Part shown: positions 13,101 through 26,096 of the stretch, piece after piece
Layout: the number at the start of each line of letters is the position of its first letter
How positions within the stretch are numbered: the first letter of the stretch is position 1
Program-made: the position numbers and the translations under genes
Notes under the pieces: generated by a model
The model's input: only the letters and a program-made list of their open reading frames with translations
The model's database searches: none
What the model was told of the DNA's origin: nothing
Assembly (NCBI GenBank): GCA_947846985.1
Contig: CANTUZ010000002.1
Coordinates: 16,693,587 to 16,757,586 of the forward strand
DNA length: 64,000 bases
DNA from: Fratercula arctica
Taxonomy: Eukaryota > Chordata > Aves > Charadriiformes > Alcidae
Reading direction: 5' to 3'

Positions 13101-16100
13101 TCATTAAAGAACAGGGCATAAATTCAGATTTTTCTTTAGCTGAGTCTGTAGCTTTGAACAAATTACTTCCAAAACTAATTCCTTTGACTGCAAAAGTGAA
13201 AGGTAACTTAAAAAGCATTCAGAAAACAACATATATTTTAATTGTCAAATTAGGAAGCTGATATTTAGTATTTTAAGCTTAGTGGGGCAGATATTGCTCT
13301 TATAGAGATCTATAAAACTATTACATCAATTTGGTGAAGTTGAATCAGCTCAGAAACTAGAAGTTTCCATATAAGTTTAGATATTTTAAAACAAAAACAA
13401 AGTTTACAATACTAATGATAATATAATTTCTCATCTACTTTAACAATGGGTAAATGGGTATAGTTTGCTTGGATGAAGCCTATCTCTGTCACATGCACCT
13501 GACAGTAGAACGTGCAAAGGAAATGCTGACCTGACTGCAGAGTTCACTTGCATTTAAGGGGAAGCTGAGTAGGTCTCTTCTGTGGGTGACCATAAAGCAC
13601 TCTGAAAAACTCAGGTTCCCTTCTTTTCTCCTTTTAAGTCCTCACAAGATAAACGTAACTGTTTTAGGCAGTAACACATTCCCTAGGTCTCAGTAGGTAA
13701 GTACCATTTATGATGGGAACAGCTGTCGTACCCCCAGAAAGGGAAGGATCAGCTTAGGGGCACGGAAGGCCCCACAGTGGTGGTTCAGGCTGCAGTGGGT
13801 ACAGAGAAGTCAAAAGCTTCTTGGAGGGAAAAGAGGGGATTTCTCAATCACTGGATCAAAACCACTCTGGTCACTGTCACTGAAGCTAATTTCCCATACT
13901 GGTTACAGCAATGTGGTTTTTACTGGAACTTCAGATGTGAGTGTCAGCGCCTATCCATCTGAGAAGCATACCTTTGAAAACACTGGTTGTAAATAATCTT
14001 GGTAAGATTTTAAAGCAAGTTTCACTGAATATATTATCTAAAATCTTAACAGCCTGGCCCTGGCTGATGCAATCGAAGAGAACAACCTTTGTCAGATAAA
14101 ATTAATGCTGTATAGGGCATGAGCACAAGGTCCAGGGGTCAGGGCAAAACTTGGTGCCCGAGAAAGTGGTTAGTCACCGTGAAAGTCTGAGATGATGTCA
14201 GATACGCAAATGGACCAGGATCGTGGCTTTTTCGTGGCAATAGAGCAAGTTGGTGCATTAGGTTACCACTCTCTGCAGACACCAACAACCATCCTGCCCA
14301 CCATACCCCAGCAACACAAGGTATCAGGGTCCAGTTTCTTGAGAGTGTGTTAGAAATCGCGCTTTCTAAGTTAGCTTTCTGTTTTATTAAGTTTCTGGAG
14401 TAAACTCAGTTTTTATCATCAAAGAATTTAAGTTGAAAAAAGAAACAATTGGTTTAATGTGTTTGATTGTATAATTGAAACTATGGATAAAATGGGATCA
14501 AATCACCTAAACAAATGCACTTCCATATTCAATAGTATTTTCTAAACATAAAGATGGCATCATCTTAGGAGCAATATTAGTTTTAGGGGTGTGTATTTCA
14601 TAAGGCCTGAAAGTTTGCATTCTGTTTATAATTGCATATTTCGGTATGGTAATCCTCTCAAAGTATGATTTTACACAGGTAAAGTAAACCAGGCACATCA
14701 AAAATCAGAATAGAGATAATATAGCATAGCCAAATCTGAAGTTTGGCAATTCTTGTGAGTTCAAAGCTTATTTTATTCTTTAGATCATTTAGTTTGTTGT
14801 CCCTTGATGTCATCAGTAGAGCAGGCATAACTTCCAGTTTCAAAAAATGCCCCATTTAAAGTTTAAAAGTTTTGATCTTTACTATAGGTATAGCTGTTGC
14901 TTTAGTGTAGGAAATTGCCACATAGAGTTGGAAACATTGGTGTGTTTTAGTATTTTCTTGGCTATATAGTCAAAATGAAGAATTTCAGACTTCCCAAGTT
15001 TTGTTTGACTTAAAGTTTTGCTTGTGCTCTAGAGATAATCAGTGTCATTTGCATCTTGGAAAGTAAAGCATATGCTAAGAATCAGGAAGGGCATTAAAGT
15101 GTGCCCATCAAGAAATCACATATTCCACTCTTTATTTCCATAAACAGCCTCCTTATCGGTATGAGCTGGCAGGAGGGGACTAATACACCAGCAAATGCTT
15201 CTGCATGTTTGTGTGGGTAAGCACTAGCGTAGCTTTGATGGCCACAATGACCACTGCCCCTCAGTGTCACGGCTGGCAAAGGAAAGAGTGCAGAGTCCTT
15301 TCTGCAGAAGGCTTGTGTCACTGCATGTGGTTTGGGGAGGGGGGTAGGAGGAGAAGTTTGCCTCAGGATACAGAGATGGATGTGGGTAAACACTGAACAA
15401 ATCCTGAGAATGAAAATTAACAGCCCCAATTGCAGTTTCCTTGGCGCCGATGGTCTTCCAGCTGGAGCACAGCCTTTGCCAAGCCGCTGGGATAAGCACT
15501 TTGTCAGACTGCTCGTCTCAGTGCTTTGGAGCAATGCCTGACTGTGGCTGGTGATGGCAACCAGACGCCATCAGCCAAACCCACTTTCAGGCATTTTTAT
15601 GTCTAGTATATCAAACTGTTTGTCCTTGTTTCTCTCCTGGTTCATAGATCTGCCCTCCCAAGCTGCTCACCAGTCATTGACTCTTTTTTCCCTGCCATTC
15701 CTCTAGATTTGTCTGCTGGTCCAGGTTACCTATTGTCCTTCTGCTTTACCTTGTTGTTTCTCTTGACATAGACAAAATTGGCATAGTGAAGGTGTCTGGT
15801 TTAAAGACTTCTGAAGGTCCTAAAGCATTGCAATAGGGTACAGAGACTTGCCTTGAGGACATTTGTCTGCTTGCAGCACAGGCCAGAGCTTAACAAAGGA
15901 TATCTTTTAGCTGTTTGGTAGCATAAAAGTGCACAGTTGGTCTCAAACCAGGTCCTGACAGACATGGATCATCATTATCATTAAACCAATCACCACAGCT
16001 GCAATTAATTTGGACCTCTGTAAGCAGACACATCAGGTTTGGTATGTGATACAATCTCTGAAAAAAATAACAAAAATCTGTTTCAGTGCTCTGCATTGAA

Positions 16101-19100
16101 GATTAGGTTTTTAACAGAGCCAACAAAGGATGTAACAGCTCCCTTTCAATGGGAATCTGCATTTTCATTTCCCACCTCAGATTTAGTGGTACTAAAGTGA
16201 TCCTGCACGTTTGCATCAAGTAGATATACGGAAAAAAATTGTTTTACATAAGTAAAGGCATGAAAAAGATGGGTTAGATGATACATTGAATACAGCTATG
16301 TAATTACCTCTTTGCTGATGGCTTCAAAAAACCCTTCCCACAGAGTAAGTCAAGTGCTGACAAACATGATTTCTCAGGGACATAACACCTCCTTTCATTC
16401 CTTGTAAATCAGAGTGACAAGATAATTGTATGGAATTCTCTATAGAGAAGTTATGGTCTCAGCAGAGATCCATAGAAAGAGGCAAGCAACAAGACTAAGC
16501 AATAAGGAAAATAACATGCACAAAACCTCTACCTAACATTGACGTACCAGAAAACAAAACAATCTAATTGAGATTAGGACTTACTTTGCATATGACACTC
16601 TATGCTGAATTTGTAATGAGAATGGGAGAAATCTTGCTAACACTTGGGCACCTTACACTGCCACTGGTGATGATGATCCCAGTGTAGACCATCCTGAAAG
16701 AATGTGAATGTCTGTGTCAAATGTTGTCCACAGAGTCATGTCTCAACAGCAAAAACAATTTGGTTGGAGGTGCTGAATGTCTTCAGATCCTGCCTTTTCT
16801 AACAAGACTCCTACATTTAACCTGGAAGTTTCAGGGAGACATCCCATAATCCATCTTTCTATAATATATCCAGCTCTGCCAGATCAGCTGAACAACCAAC
16901 CTTCAGTGATGAGATTATTGATATAAAAATGCCATTAAAATTGCACTCACTAGTGTATGGAAACCTGTCAAGGCTTCATGCCTTATTAGATACAGACTAT
17001 TTCAATATAAAATATGAACAATATATGGCCTCTTTCTCAATTGCTATTGTGGTTTGTGGATACTGGTAAAATTTACCTTTCAGTTATGCTTGGGCTAGTA
17101 GACATTATAATGAAAATATTTGACTTATATTAGATGCAGAAAGTAACCCAGCTGGTAACTTTCCATCTTGTCAGGAACATTAAGCCCAGTCCTTGAAATA
17201 AATTGCTTGTTCAGTTTCATATATCTTTGGGGGCTGAACATCCTGTTACAGTAAGATGGAAAGAGACAGATTCATCAGCAACCACAGAGACCAGGCCCAG
17301 AAATAATTCGGCAGAGATTAGGCCTTGAGTTGGCACAGTGCCTGGGAGCGAATTACATCCATGCCACGGGACTTAGTGGCCTTTCTTTTATGGCCCTTAC
17401 TATATATTCCTACAGTGACTTAGTATCTAGTTCCATTTATTTACTTTTTTCCTCAAATATCTTCAAAACACCAATACCATAACTATTAGAAGATTTCTAG
17501 TGATGACATGTTTGGCACCCAGAAGCCTCATCTCTCGAATTTATTTTGGCTTTTATGCCTCTCTTTGCTAGTCACTTTGGATTAATTTTCCTGTTCTTTG
17601 TGTTTCCTACTCCATTTCGTGGTACAAATTTCTATCGATTCACTGTGAATGTGGCTGTTTGGCCAGCTCTCAGGCTTGAGAAGACTTCAGTGAAAGTACA
17701 GGAAAGGGAATTCTACTCAGAAAAGTACAAAGATTATGAGAAAAAATATTCAGAACACTGACTTTCTGCCAGAAGATTGACTTCACACTGGTTGGCAATG
17801 GAGCTCCACTATTTGATAGCAGCTGTCACTCCATGGAAAGAAAATGATTGCTCATCATCAGGGATATATAGCAAGCTTTTATGGGTTGTCCTTGCCTATG
17901 TAGACACAAGGGATATTGGGACACTTCGATAGAGGAGCTATTGCATGGGGTAGTGACATTGAACTCTGTAACTGAGTATTTGTTTGGAAAGCACTTACTA
18001 GTAATAGCCAGCGCTAAATTAGGCTGTTTTCAGCATTGGTGAAGTATCTCATGTACCTTTTTTTTTTTTATTTTCAACTTGAGGGCTTTTATTCAGGATA
18101 TGGCAAATGGGATAGTTGTGACCTCAGCTTAGCTCCATCTGCTGATAAAGACGCTATTTTTGGCTGTAATGTCACTATTGCTTTAAATTATTTAGACTGA
18201 AAACTTTCAAGATGAATTTCACAAAGAGATGCTTGCAATAGAAATCATAATGTTTCCTGTAGCATCCTGCTCTGGGACAATGTCTAGAAGGAAGATGAAA
18301 ACCTGAGCTCAGCTCTCCCTCCCTCCTGCATGTAAGGAAAGGCTGTGTGCAGCTTTCTTGAGAAACTCGGCTCCTGTCTGCAATGCAGTACACGTTTCTG
18401 AACTAACTTCAGATTAGCTGGCTAGGACCCCACTAGAAACCCAGCTTTGGTGCCTGGCTCTCAGTACGTGGGTTTGTCCTGTCCCACTGGCCGTTCCGCT
18501 GCTGTGATGTGAAGCACAAAGCAGCTTCAAGCTTCTGAGGGCATGTGCTCAGGGGAGAGAAGAGCAGAGAAAGGAGGCAGGACAGCACAGAGTTGCAAAG
18601 TTTATGGTAACCAGACCAGGGATCTTTAAATCTGCTTCCTGCTTTAGTTAACTTGCAATTAACACCTTGCATCTGAAGAACAGATCTTACCATATACTTC
18701 TATTGGTTCAGTCCTCAGGCTGAACTCAAGCAATCAAAAAAATCATGACAGGTTGAAAACAAATAAAAACCCCACAGATTGTGCCCTTTGGCTCTGAGCC
18801 AGTAAAGTGTACACTTGGCAGTCTTTCAAAGACTTGAGGCACGCTTCTTAGCAAGAAAATCCCTGAAAGTCAAAATTCCCACATAACTGTCAGACTCTGA
18901 GAATCACGGGTTGGAGAAAAAGATCTGGTGTTGCAAGTCTTGCTGTGAACTGTTCAGCCTGGATTGTTTTGCTTATTTGTGCTACAGACAATGACCACTA
19001 CAGCCAATGTCTAGCCCATCTCCATCCATTCAAAATACATGACCGCTGGTATTAGTCAGTAATGGGGGGTTTCTGTGTCAGTTTATAACTAGGTCTCTCG

Positions 19101-19552
19101 AAAGACAGCTGGTTTTGGCTTTTGGGCAACACTTACTGAAAGCACTATAGAAAGAGTTTTGTAGAAATGTCTTAGGAGGTTGCCCATCCTTTTCTCGGTG
19201 CACATTGCCCTTATCACTGAATGCATGACCACATTGGCAGCATAACTAAGTTTCAACAGTAAAAGACTGAAAGGCTATGGACACCAAATTCACATCCCAC
19301 CCGTGGAAATTATTTCTGCCTAGCAAAGCTGGAAATAAGAGTTGTGAAGTGCCTCGGTGAAGAGGGCTGCACAGCTGCTACCCATATTAAACATTTCGGT
19401 GGAGGAAACCTCACTCTATAAAAGTCACTCATGCCCTAAGCAGCTTTTTCAATGAGGAACTCTCACCAAAATTGGTGGAGAGGAAAAAGGATAAGGCAAG
19501 GGATATGTGTTTATCGTAAGTAATCCATTGAAATTACTTGCAAATTTTCATA

Positions 19553-19614
19553 GATTTCAATAGGATGGGATCCACTTTCAATTGGATTTCATAGAATGGG
19601 ATCCACTTTTGATG
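19553..19614 (+). repeat. Imperfect 30-32 bp tandem duplication
   Basis: Two neighbouring units (19553-19584 and 19585-19614) share GATTTCA, then an AATRGGATGGGATCCACTTT-like core; GGGATCCACTTT is exact in both. They differ by small substitutions and a 2-bp length change, consistent with an old local duplication. Confidence 0.75.
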
Positions 19615-20492
19615 GAGAGCAGGTGAACTCCCTAAGATGGCAAATCCTTTAACTTTTCATATAGTTTAGTGCAGGAATTTGAAGAAGGGCATCCTTCCTG
19701 ACATGCATGTAGTGACACGTAGTCACTGTTGTACTGTTCCCAGCCTCTTTATAACCTACAAATTAGGTAGAAATCTCATCTGCTATCTGATCTCACATCT
19801 TATCTTTGATGCCCAAGTTGTATTACATGACTGAAGAATTCAAACTCATTAACAACTATGAACAGATTAACACAGATACCATTCAACATAAAACAATTGG
19901 GGTATACGTCATTCTACAAACATCTTAATGTTCAGTTTAAAAAATCCCAACTGACTGTCCACAGTAACATGTCTGGAAAGCTCAGTTTTTGCTGTCACCA
20001 GTAGCAGTTCACAGAGCTGGATCCCAATCCTGGACCTGGTCACCCTTCCAAAGCAGATTTCCTCACCTACCCCATGCCTTTCTGAAGTCAGCAGCCTCTG
20101 TATGTGTATCAGCAACTGTCATTTTAGCCCTAACTGCAAAACTGAGCCTAAAGGAAGAAGGAAGGAAAGCAAGAAGGAAAGAAAACACTTCATTTCTGAT
20201 AAATCAAATAGTCTAATCAAATATAGTGAGGATAGGCCCTGCAGAAATGTATTTATAACACACAGGATGTTAAAACAAACAAGTCAGTGATAGAGGGAGA
20301 ATGACTCGAGCAAGTTAAGTGTCCAAATAATGCATCAGGCTTTGAGTTGGCAAGAACGCTACAGAACCAGATGTAGGCTGTGAATCAGCAGCTCTGGAAT
20401 GCCAGCGCAGAAAGAATGGTAGTAATGATCCAAGGGGACACAGAGGCATGCAGAAACTCTTCCAAGACCATTTTAGAAAAGCACATGTTTCT

Positions 20493-20508
20493 AATATATA
20501 TATATATT
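20493..20508. repeat. (TA)n microsatellite
   Basis: Alternating A/T dinucleotides for about 16 bp. Confidence 0.75.
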
Positions 20509-22097
20509 CCTGTGATGGTAAAGTAATGTCTCAAACACTTATTAGCTTAGTTCACCAAAGCATTAATTGAGGTCAAAAAGAGTTCCTGAGATCTTGAACA
20601 GATGAAATCTTCCGCTAACCAGACACTATGGCAAAATTTAAAATAAAAAAATTAACATGCTTTAGAAAGACCTATTTGCTGGAGTGTGGAGGCAAAATGC
20701 TGAATTGCTGCTGCTTAGTTTCCAAAATCCAAATTCCATAGGCTGACTTCTGCTGTGGCTGGCACTGCAATGGGCTGAGGAACAAGCAGAGGGGAGCGAT
20801 CCTGTGCTCCCAGCAATCTGGTGCCAAGCGCAGGATTCCTTTCAGCGGGTGGGGATAAGAGACATGCTGTGGGCAAGAGCAGCACTTGTCCCCAGCTAAC
20901 TTTGGCTGTTTGCTAAATAGTCTTAGGATAGATGTGGGTCCAGCGGGAGGGCTTGGCATGTATCCCTATCCTCACCCTGCTGATTGCGCTCTCTCCTTGG
21001 CAATGGGGGATGCAGGATTATTGCAGTACCCAGACTTCATTACTAAAGATCTTTTGTACTCTGTGAAAAGGTAGTTGTACAGGTCAGTGAGAGTCCTTAT
21101 ACCCTTTGCTTTTTGGCCATGTCACTCATTTCTTCACTGCTATGAGAGATGAAGGATACCAAAATGCTGTTTGGTCTCCTTGGTCCATTTGAATCCATAG
21201 ACCCTGTGCACTCCTAGAGAAAAAATAGATTGGGTTCGCTAGAGAAAGCAAATGAAGTTTCTGTTTCTGGAAAGAGGAAAAGCACATGATACTGTTGGAA
21301 GAATTATATTTCTTTCCATGAGTTAAGCCATACTTCAGGAAATTTTGTGGGGCTTAGAATATAGCTACTTAACTTCAAGTGTCACTTACTGTTTTTATGA
21401 TTAATTTTCCTTTTCTTTCCTTTTTTATATTGAACAGAAAAAAAATTATAACATTCTAACAATAACCTTTCCTCCAACTTTCAACCCAGAAAAAAACTTT
21501 AAAAGAATTTTTCTTGGTTCCGCCTATCAGCTGACTGAGTGATAGTATACCCTGCTCTGCTCAGCATACAAAGAGACCATTGTCAGTATTCAGAAAACAC
21601 CTCAACACTTCATACAGAAATCACATAAAAGGACCTTCATGGTGACCAGATGGGTCAGTTGGCAAGAGGAGGACTGATAGCGATGGGAAGCTTACTCTGT
21701 GTGTGTGTTTACCACACAGGCTGCTCAGGATATTTTTACTTCTTTTTTCTTGTGGCTCTGCTGTCTGCAAAGTCAAACATCTTTATGGCTTCTATAATCT
21801 ACCTGAAGATGCTTTTTCCTTGAAATCCATTTCAGCACTATGAGAAAGGAATAATCCTCTCACCAAGGAAGCAGTAATTGTTTTCTTCTTTCGACTAAAA
21901 ATTAGTTCTAGCTGTGACTAGTTCCCTACATTTCTTTGGCCAAGTCCAGCATAGCAATGCTGAGTTCTTTACAGAGAGCAGGACAGTAACTCTGCTGCTT
22001 ATGTCTGTGGTAGTGAAATCCCTGGATGTAATTTGGATGAAAAGAGGAAGGGGGGGGGGGCGCAAACCAACAACAAAATATGATGGTAATTTCTAGT

Positions 22098-22181
22098 GTC
22101 AGTTCTTTATTCTGATCTATTTATTTTGATTTACATTCAAGTTTTTTATCAGAAGAGAGGTGTTGAACGGGAACCAGCTTT
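22098..22181 (+). repeat. Left inverted-repeat arm (84 bp)
   Basis: Pairs with 22841-22924 over its full length with two mismatches. A 14-bp perfect palindrome (CAATCCATGGATTG, 22197-22210) lies just inside it. Confidence 0.95.
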
Positions 22182-22840
22182 CTCAGCTGAAAAATCCAAT
22201 CCATGGATTGTGGTCAGGAGAACACCATTTTTAGAGGACAATTGGAAAAGCACCACTCCTTAGTCTGGTGCTGTACTGTGCTCTGAGGCACATAGTTAAA
22301 TGACATTCTTTTCAGTCCCACTATGCCCAAATGAAGACTTAAGGGAAATTTAATAATAGTCTGTGTGGGCCTTCTGCACTTGTTGCAATTATAGCCACAA
22401 TTGTGTTACTGAAGGGAGCAGCAGCACAAGTTTTGTCCCATTGCTGAGGAATCTCAGTCCTAACTTGACAAGACCTAGGATGAGGAAGTTATTCTCTGCT
22501 ATTCATCCATCACTTGCTGCTGCCCAGGTTGCTCACAGCTGTGACAAATATAGTAGTTTGGGTGCTGAGGACACCTCTGTGCTGGGGGCCTGCCTATTGC
22601 TCCATCCAGAACACCAAGCAAATACCTGGCAGTAATATGCTGCTGCTGGTGGGAGAGTTGACCCAAGCTGTTTGTAAGAAGCGTAAGGATATGTCTCCCA
22701 CTGCAAGGCCCCTGGGCATTTTAGAAATTCAGAAGGGTTTTTTTTTTGTACTGTTTGAGCATGAAAGCAAACTGCGCAAACCTCTGCCTATTTTTTGATT
22801 ACTGAACGAGGAACCTAATCTGCCTTATAATGTAAAAACA

Positions 22841-22924
22841 AAAGCTGGTTCCTGTTCAACACCTCTCTCCTGATAAAAAACTTGAATGTAAATCAAAATA
22901 AATAGATCAGAATAAAGAACTGAC
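22841..22924 (-). repeat. Right inverted-repeat arm (84 bp)
   Basis: Reverse complement of 22098-22181 at 82 of 84 bases. On + it starts AAAGCTGGTTCCTGTTC and ends AATAAAGAACTGAC. Confidence 0.95.
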
Positions 22925-22933
22925 GTGTATTTC

Positions 22934-25265
22934 ACAGGCAGCTGACCTGCTATGCCTTCTAAATACATACAGAGAGCGTGTGATCTTGCATCACTTGTTT
23001 AGGTGATACAGATATTTTGCTCTCCAAAGTAAAAGGCAGAAAAGATGAATGAAAACAAAATGTGAAAAACCCTCAACCAACTCTATGCCTAATGGCTTTT
23101 ATTTGCAGATCAAATAAAGCAGAACTGTTTGCAACTGTTTCTGAAAAGCTTATGGGTTTTGATATTATCTCACTGAGCAGAAAATCAAGACATGAAAAAA
23201 TGAAGAAACACTTCATTTTTAAAAGTATGAGATGTCAACAAATGGATTCAAATAAGATGATTTGTGTCTTGAACTAGAGATCAGGGGTATGGCTCTGTGT
23301 TTGATTCTTTGCCAGTTGTGCCCTTGGGACTTTATCTTTGCGCTTGTAACCCAGGCAGAGAAATGGCATGCAAGGGAGAAAAGTGCTGGAAAGGCTCATT
23401 AATGCCTATGTAAATAGCAGTTCCTGCCTTCTACGGGCACTGGGAAAGTTTTTTTCACAAAGATTCGGTGAATACCCAAGCAGCATCAACACTGAAGGGC
23501 CCTATATTGCTTTACAAACCTTACACAGACATACAAGGTAAGATTAAAATGCATCTACAAAATAGCTGACTGATCTGCAGCTAGAATTGCCCTATTAATT
23601 AACATTTTGATATTGAAAGGTTTCTTTACATGCATCGCAATCTAACTGCTATCCAACACTTGGAGTCTGTTGGTGCAAAATACAGTGGATGCAGAGCAAA
23701 CAGAATGATTACGAGTTTGGCTGAGTCTACATATTCTTTCTGCAATTTTACCCGGTTACATTCACGACTTGAATTGCAAGATCATAGATGACGATAATTC
23801 CACACTGAGCAGCAAAAATACATGCCCTAAGGAAAGAAAAAACACAACACAATGGTTTGTACTTTCCAAAATGAATTAAAACTTTACTCACAGTAGTTTA
23901 TGCAGAATTGCTCATGGCAGATTGTCAGACAGCAGGCAATCAGCATATTGTGAAAACAATATAATACAGTCAGTTGTACAGACTTAATGTTTGTGATTTA
24001 AAATTATATAGCTTGCTAGTGGAAAAAATGTTTCAAGTTTTGTCAATGATATATTCGTTCCTCTGACAAAATAATTAAACATTCAGCTGAAAAGGATATT
24101 TTATTGCAGCAACCTCAGAAATATCAAAACATTTATGATAGACATCCATTGCCTTCATTTGCACAGTTGAAAGGTAAATCATCCGTCACCTGATTGATTA
24201 TCTCTCTGACAGACACTGAAGCTCCATTAACAGTATTTCAAAATATAAGCAAGTGTAATGCAGTCAAAGAGCTTGAATTTTGGCAGTGTGTCATCATATG
24301 CATGTAATATTAAGAGTTGATACTTCAGTCATCAACTTGACTCATCTGAAAACACAGTATGGCAAAGCAGAAAAAAATCAAAAGGGAATTCATTCAACCA
24401 AAATAATTCTTTCATACTTTTATTTCAGTGAATAAAATTTCCATTGCCTTATTCATCAGCTTTCTCTCATCCCCCCCGTTCCCGCTGCCCCCCAAACCCC
24501 CACCCCCCACCCAGTTCTTTAGGAAATCATAAGCATTGCTGCAGGGTTAAAACTGGACAAAAAAAATCATAGAAATGTTTTGAATGAGGACTGTTGCCTA
24601 TAGATGAATCAGTCTGTGAGTACATGTTTCAGGAGTCTGGTATTAGAATACTAAAACATTTCCTATTCTTCAAATCTTACACCTTGAATTATGTGGAATT
24701 CATTATTTTCACTTATAATTCAATTGCAACAGTGAAAACATTATCTTACATGGAAAAATGAACTTGAAAAGATTGCAGAAATTTGCAAAATATTGATACT
24801 GCTCTTCTATTTAAATTTAATTTTGACTACACAGGGTGTGGCTTTTATGATCTGAGTCTTAATTATTGAAATACATTAAATAATAATAAGGACCATTTCA
24901 TAATCTTTCATAAACTGGAGTTTATGAAAATGAACTGTGCATTTGGAGACAAAAAGAAAATAGCAAAAATGTCTCCTAACCTAACGTATGGTAGCTTATT
25001 TTTCATGTGACTGTCTTTACTATCCCTTCCAAAAAAGATGATTGGTCTGATACCCACATAAAACAATATATAAATTAAAAGGAAAATTGTATGCTGTGCT
25101 CTGCCAGTGAAATGTCTGATTTCAGTTGTTGCAAAGTGTCAATTAAATACATAGTTATACACCAATAGATCAAATTTTTTAACCCTGTGTGGGTAGATAA
25201 TTTCAATACACAATTCTGTGCCTAGGATTTGTTTTCATTCAACCAACTCTATTTATCATTCATCT
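22934..25265. other. Intergenic DNA with a C-rich tract
   Basis: No gene is recognisable. The one unusual piece is a run of C tracts at 24471-24512 (lengths 7, 3, 6, 5, 6, 3), embedded in AT-rich sequence. Confidence 0.6.
24471..24512 (-). other. C-tract cluster, G-quadruplex potential on minus strand
   Basis: Six C tracts of 3-7 bases are separated by loops of 1-4 bases. On the minus strand this gives more than four G3+ tracts with short loops, which meets the usual G-quadruplex pattern. The + strand could form an i-motif. Confidence 0.7.
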
Positions 25266-25974
25266 TTTTTGCAGACTGAAGAGACCCAAATCCCTCAGCC
25301 TTTCCTCATAAGAGAGGTGCTCCAATCCCCTAATCATCTTCGCAGCCCTTTGCTGCACCCTCTCCAGCAGTTCCCTGTCCTTCTTGAACCAGGGAGCCCA
25401 GAACTGGACACAGTACTCCAGGTGCAGCCTCACCAAGGCAGAGTAGAGGGGGAGGATGACCTCCCTCGACCTGCTGGCCACACTCTTCTTGATGCACCCC
25501 AGGATGCCATTGGCCTTCTTGGCCACCAGGGCACATTGCTGGCTCATGGGCATCCCACTGTCCACTAGGACTCCCAGGTCTCTTTCCACAGAGCTGCTCT
25601 CCAGCAGGTCAGCCCCCAACCTGTATTGGTGCACGGGGTTATTCCTCCCCAGGTGCAGCACCCTACACTTGCCCTTATTGAATTTCATAAGGTCTCTCTC
25701 TGCCCAAATCTCCAACCTGTCTAAGTCTCTCTGTATGGCAGCACAGCCTTCTGGTGTGTCAGACACCCCCCCAGCTTTGTGTCATCAGCAAACTAGCTGA
25801 GGGCGCACTCTATCCCCTCATCCAGGTCACTGATGAATATATTGAACAGGACTGGACCCAGTACTGACCGCTGGGGAACACCACTCGTTACTGACCTCCA
25901 ACTAGACTCTGTGCCCCTAATCACGACCCTCTGAGCTCTGTCTTTCAACCAGTTATCTATCCACCTTACTGTTC
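25266..25974 (-). pseudogene. CR1 LINE reverse-transcriptase fragment, broken
   Basis: Read on the minus strand, this encodes the C-terminal part of a CR1 non-LTR reverse transcriptase. Visible blocks, in order, are a [18 protein letters not shown] start, [24 protein letters not shown], the catalytic FADD box (codons on + 25781-25792), [60 protein letters not shown] and the closing LGLFSLQKR. It is dead. A TAG (25793-25795) replaces the residue just before FADD, and the frame shifts by one base in the G run on the minus strand (C run 25766-25772). The 168-codon open frame at 25260-25766 is the part after the shift. The copy lacks its 5' part and also the 3' UTR and octamer end, which is unusual for CR1. 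Confidence 0.93.
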
Positions 25975-26096
25975 ATTTCAGTTTTGTTTTTTTTAATAGA
26001 GAAAGTACAATAATAGGGCAGACAGAACAATTGAGAAGCCATGGCACAGCGGGAGGAGGGAGGGGATGTAGGTACGTGCGTGCCATAAGTGCAGTT

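Larger units (their letters stand above)
5132..22088. other. Long intergenic stretch, no gene recognised
   Basis: About 17 kb of mostly AT-rich DNA. I see no exon with recognisable protein similarity on either strand. Longer open frames (158 codons at 9277-9753 +, 130 at 10834-11226 +, 146 at 15094-15534 -) have no family motif and fit chance in this length. Simple repeats include a short TATC tract near 7141-7158, TA near 20493-20508, an imperfect tandem repeat at 19553-19614 and an 11-G run at 22050-22060. Confidence 0.6.
22098..22924. mobile_element. Inverted-repeat element, possible non-autonomous DNA transposon
   Basis: Two 84-bp arms, 22098-22181 and 22841-22924, are reverse complements at 82 of 84 positions. 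The two differences lie near the inner ends (AGAAGAG against AGGAGAG, AACGGG against AACAGG). The arms begin GTCAGTTCTTTATTCTG and enclose a 659-bp spacer. Identity stops abruptly on both sides. The 5-bp word ATTTC occurs exactly 4 bp outside each arm (22089-22093 and 22929-22933) and could be a target-site duplication, but the 4 bases between it and the arm do not match. The spacer has a 90-codon open frame with no transposase motif that I recognise. Alternatives are a local inverted duplication or an assembly artefact. The inverted repeat itself is certain; its nature is inferred. Confidence 0.6.

Noticed and set aside
14145..14175. TGGTGCCCGAGAAAGTGG resembling a retroviral primer-binding site
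   Set aside because: It does not match the 18-base 3' end of a tRNA that I know as a primer, and no LTR lies on either side.
15094..15534. 146-codon open frame on -
   Set aside because: Low-complexity mix without recognisable domain; in a locally GC-richer patch where stops are fewer.
17546..17761. 71-codon frame ending in a charged, coiled-coil-like stretch
   Set aside because: The Lys/Glu/Tyr-rich end looks protein-like, but it has no homologue I know and no splice support.
18898..18930. AGAATCACGGGTTGGAG as another CR1 end
   Set aside because: The match stops after a few bases and the following consensus blocks are missing.
25218..25800. Two plus-strand open frames of about 115 codons
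   Set aside because: They are shadows of the CR1 reverse transcriptase encoded on the minus strand.
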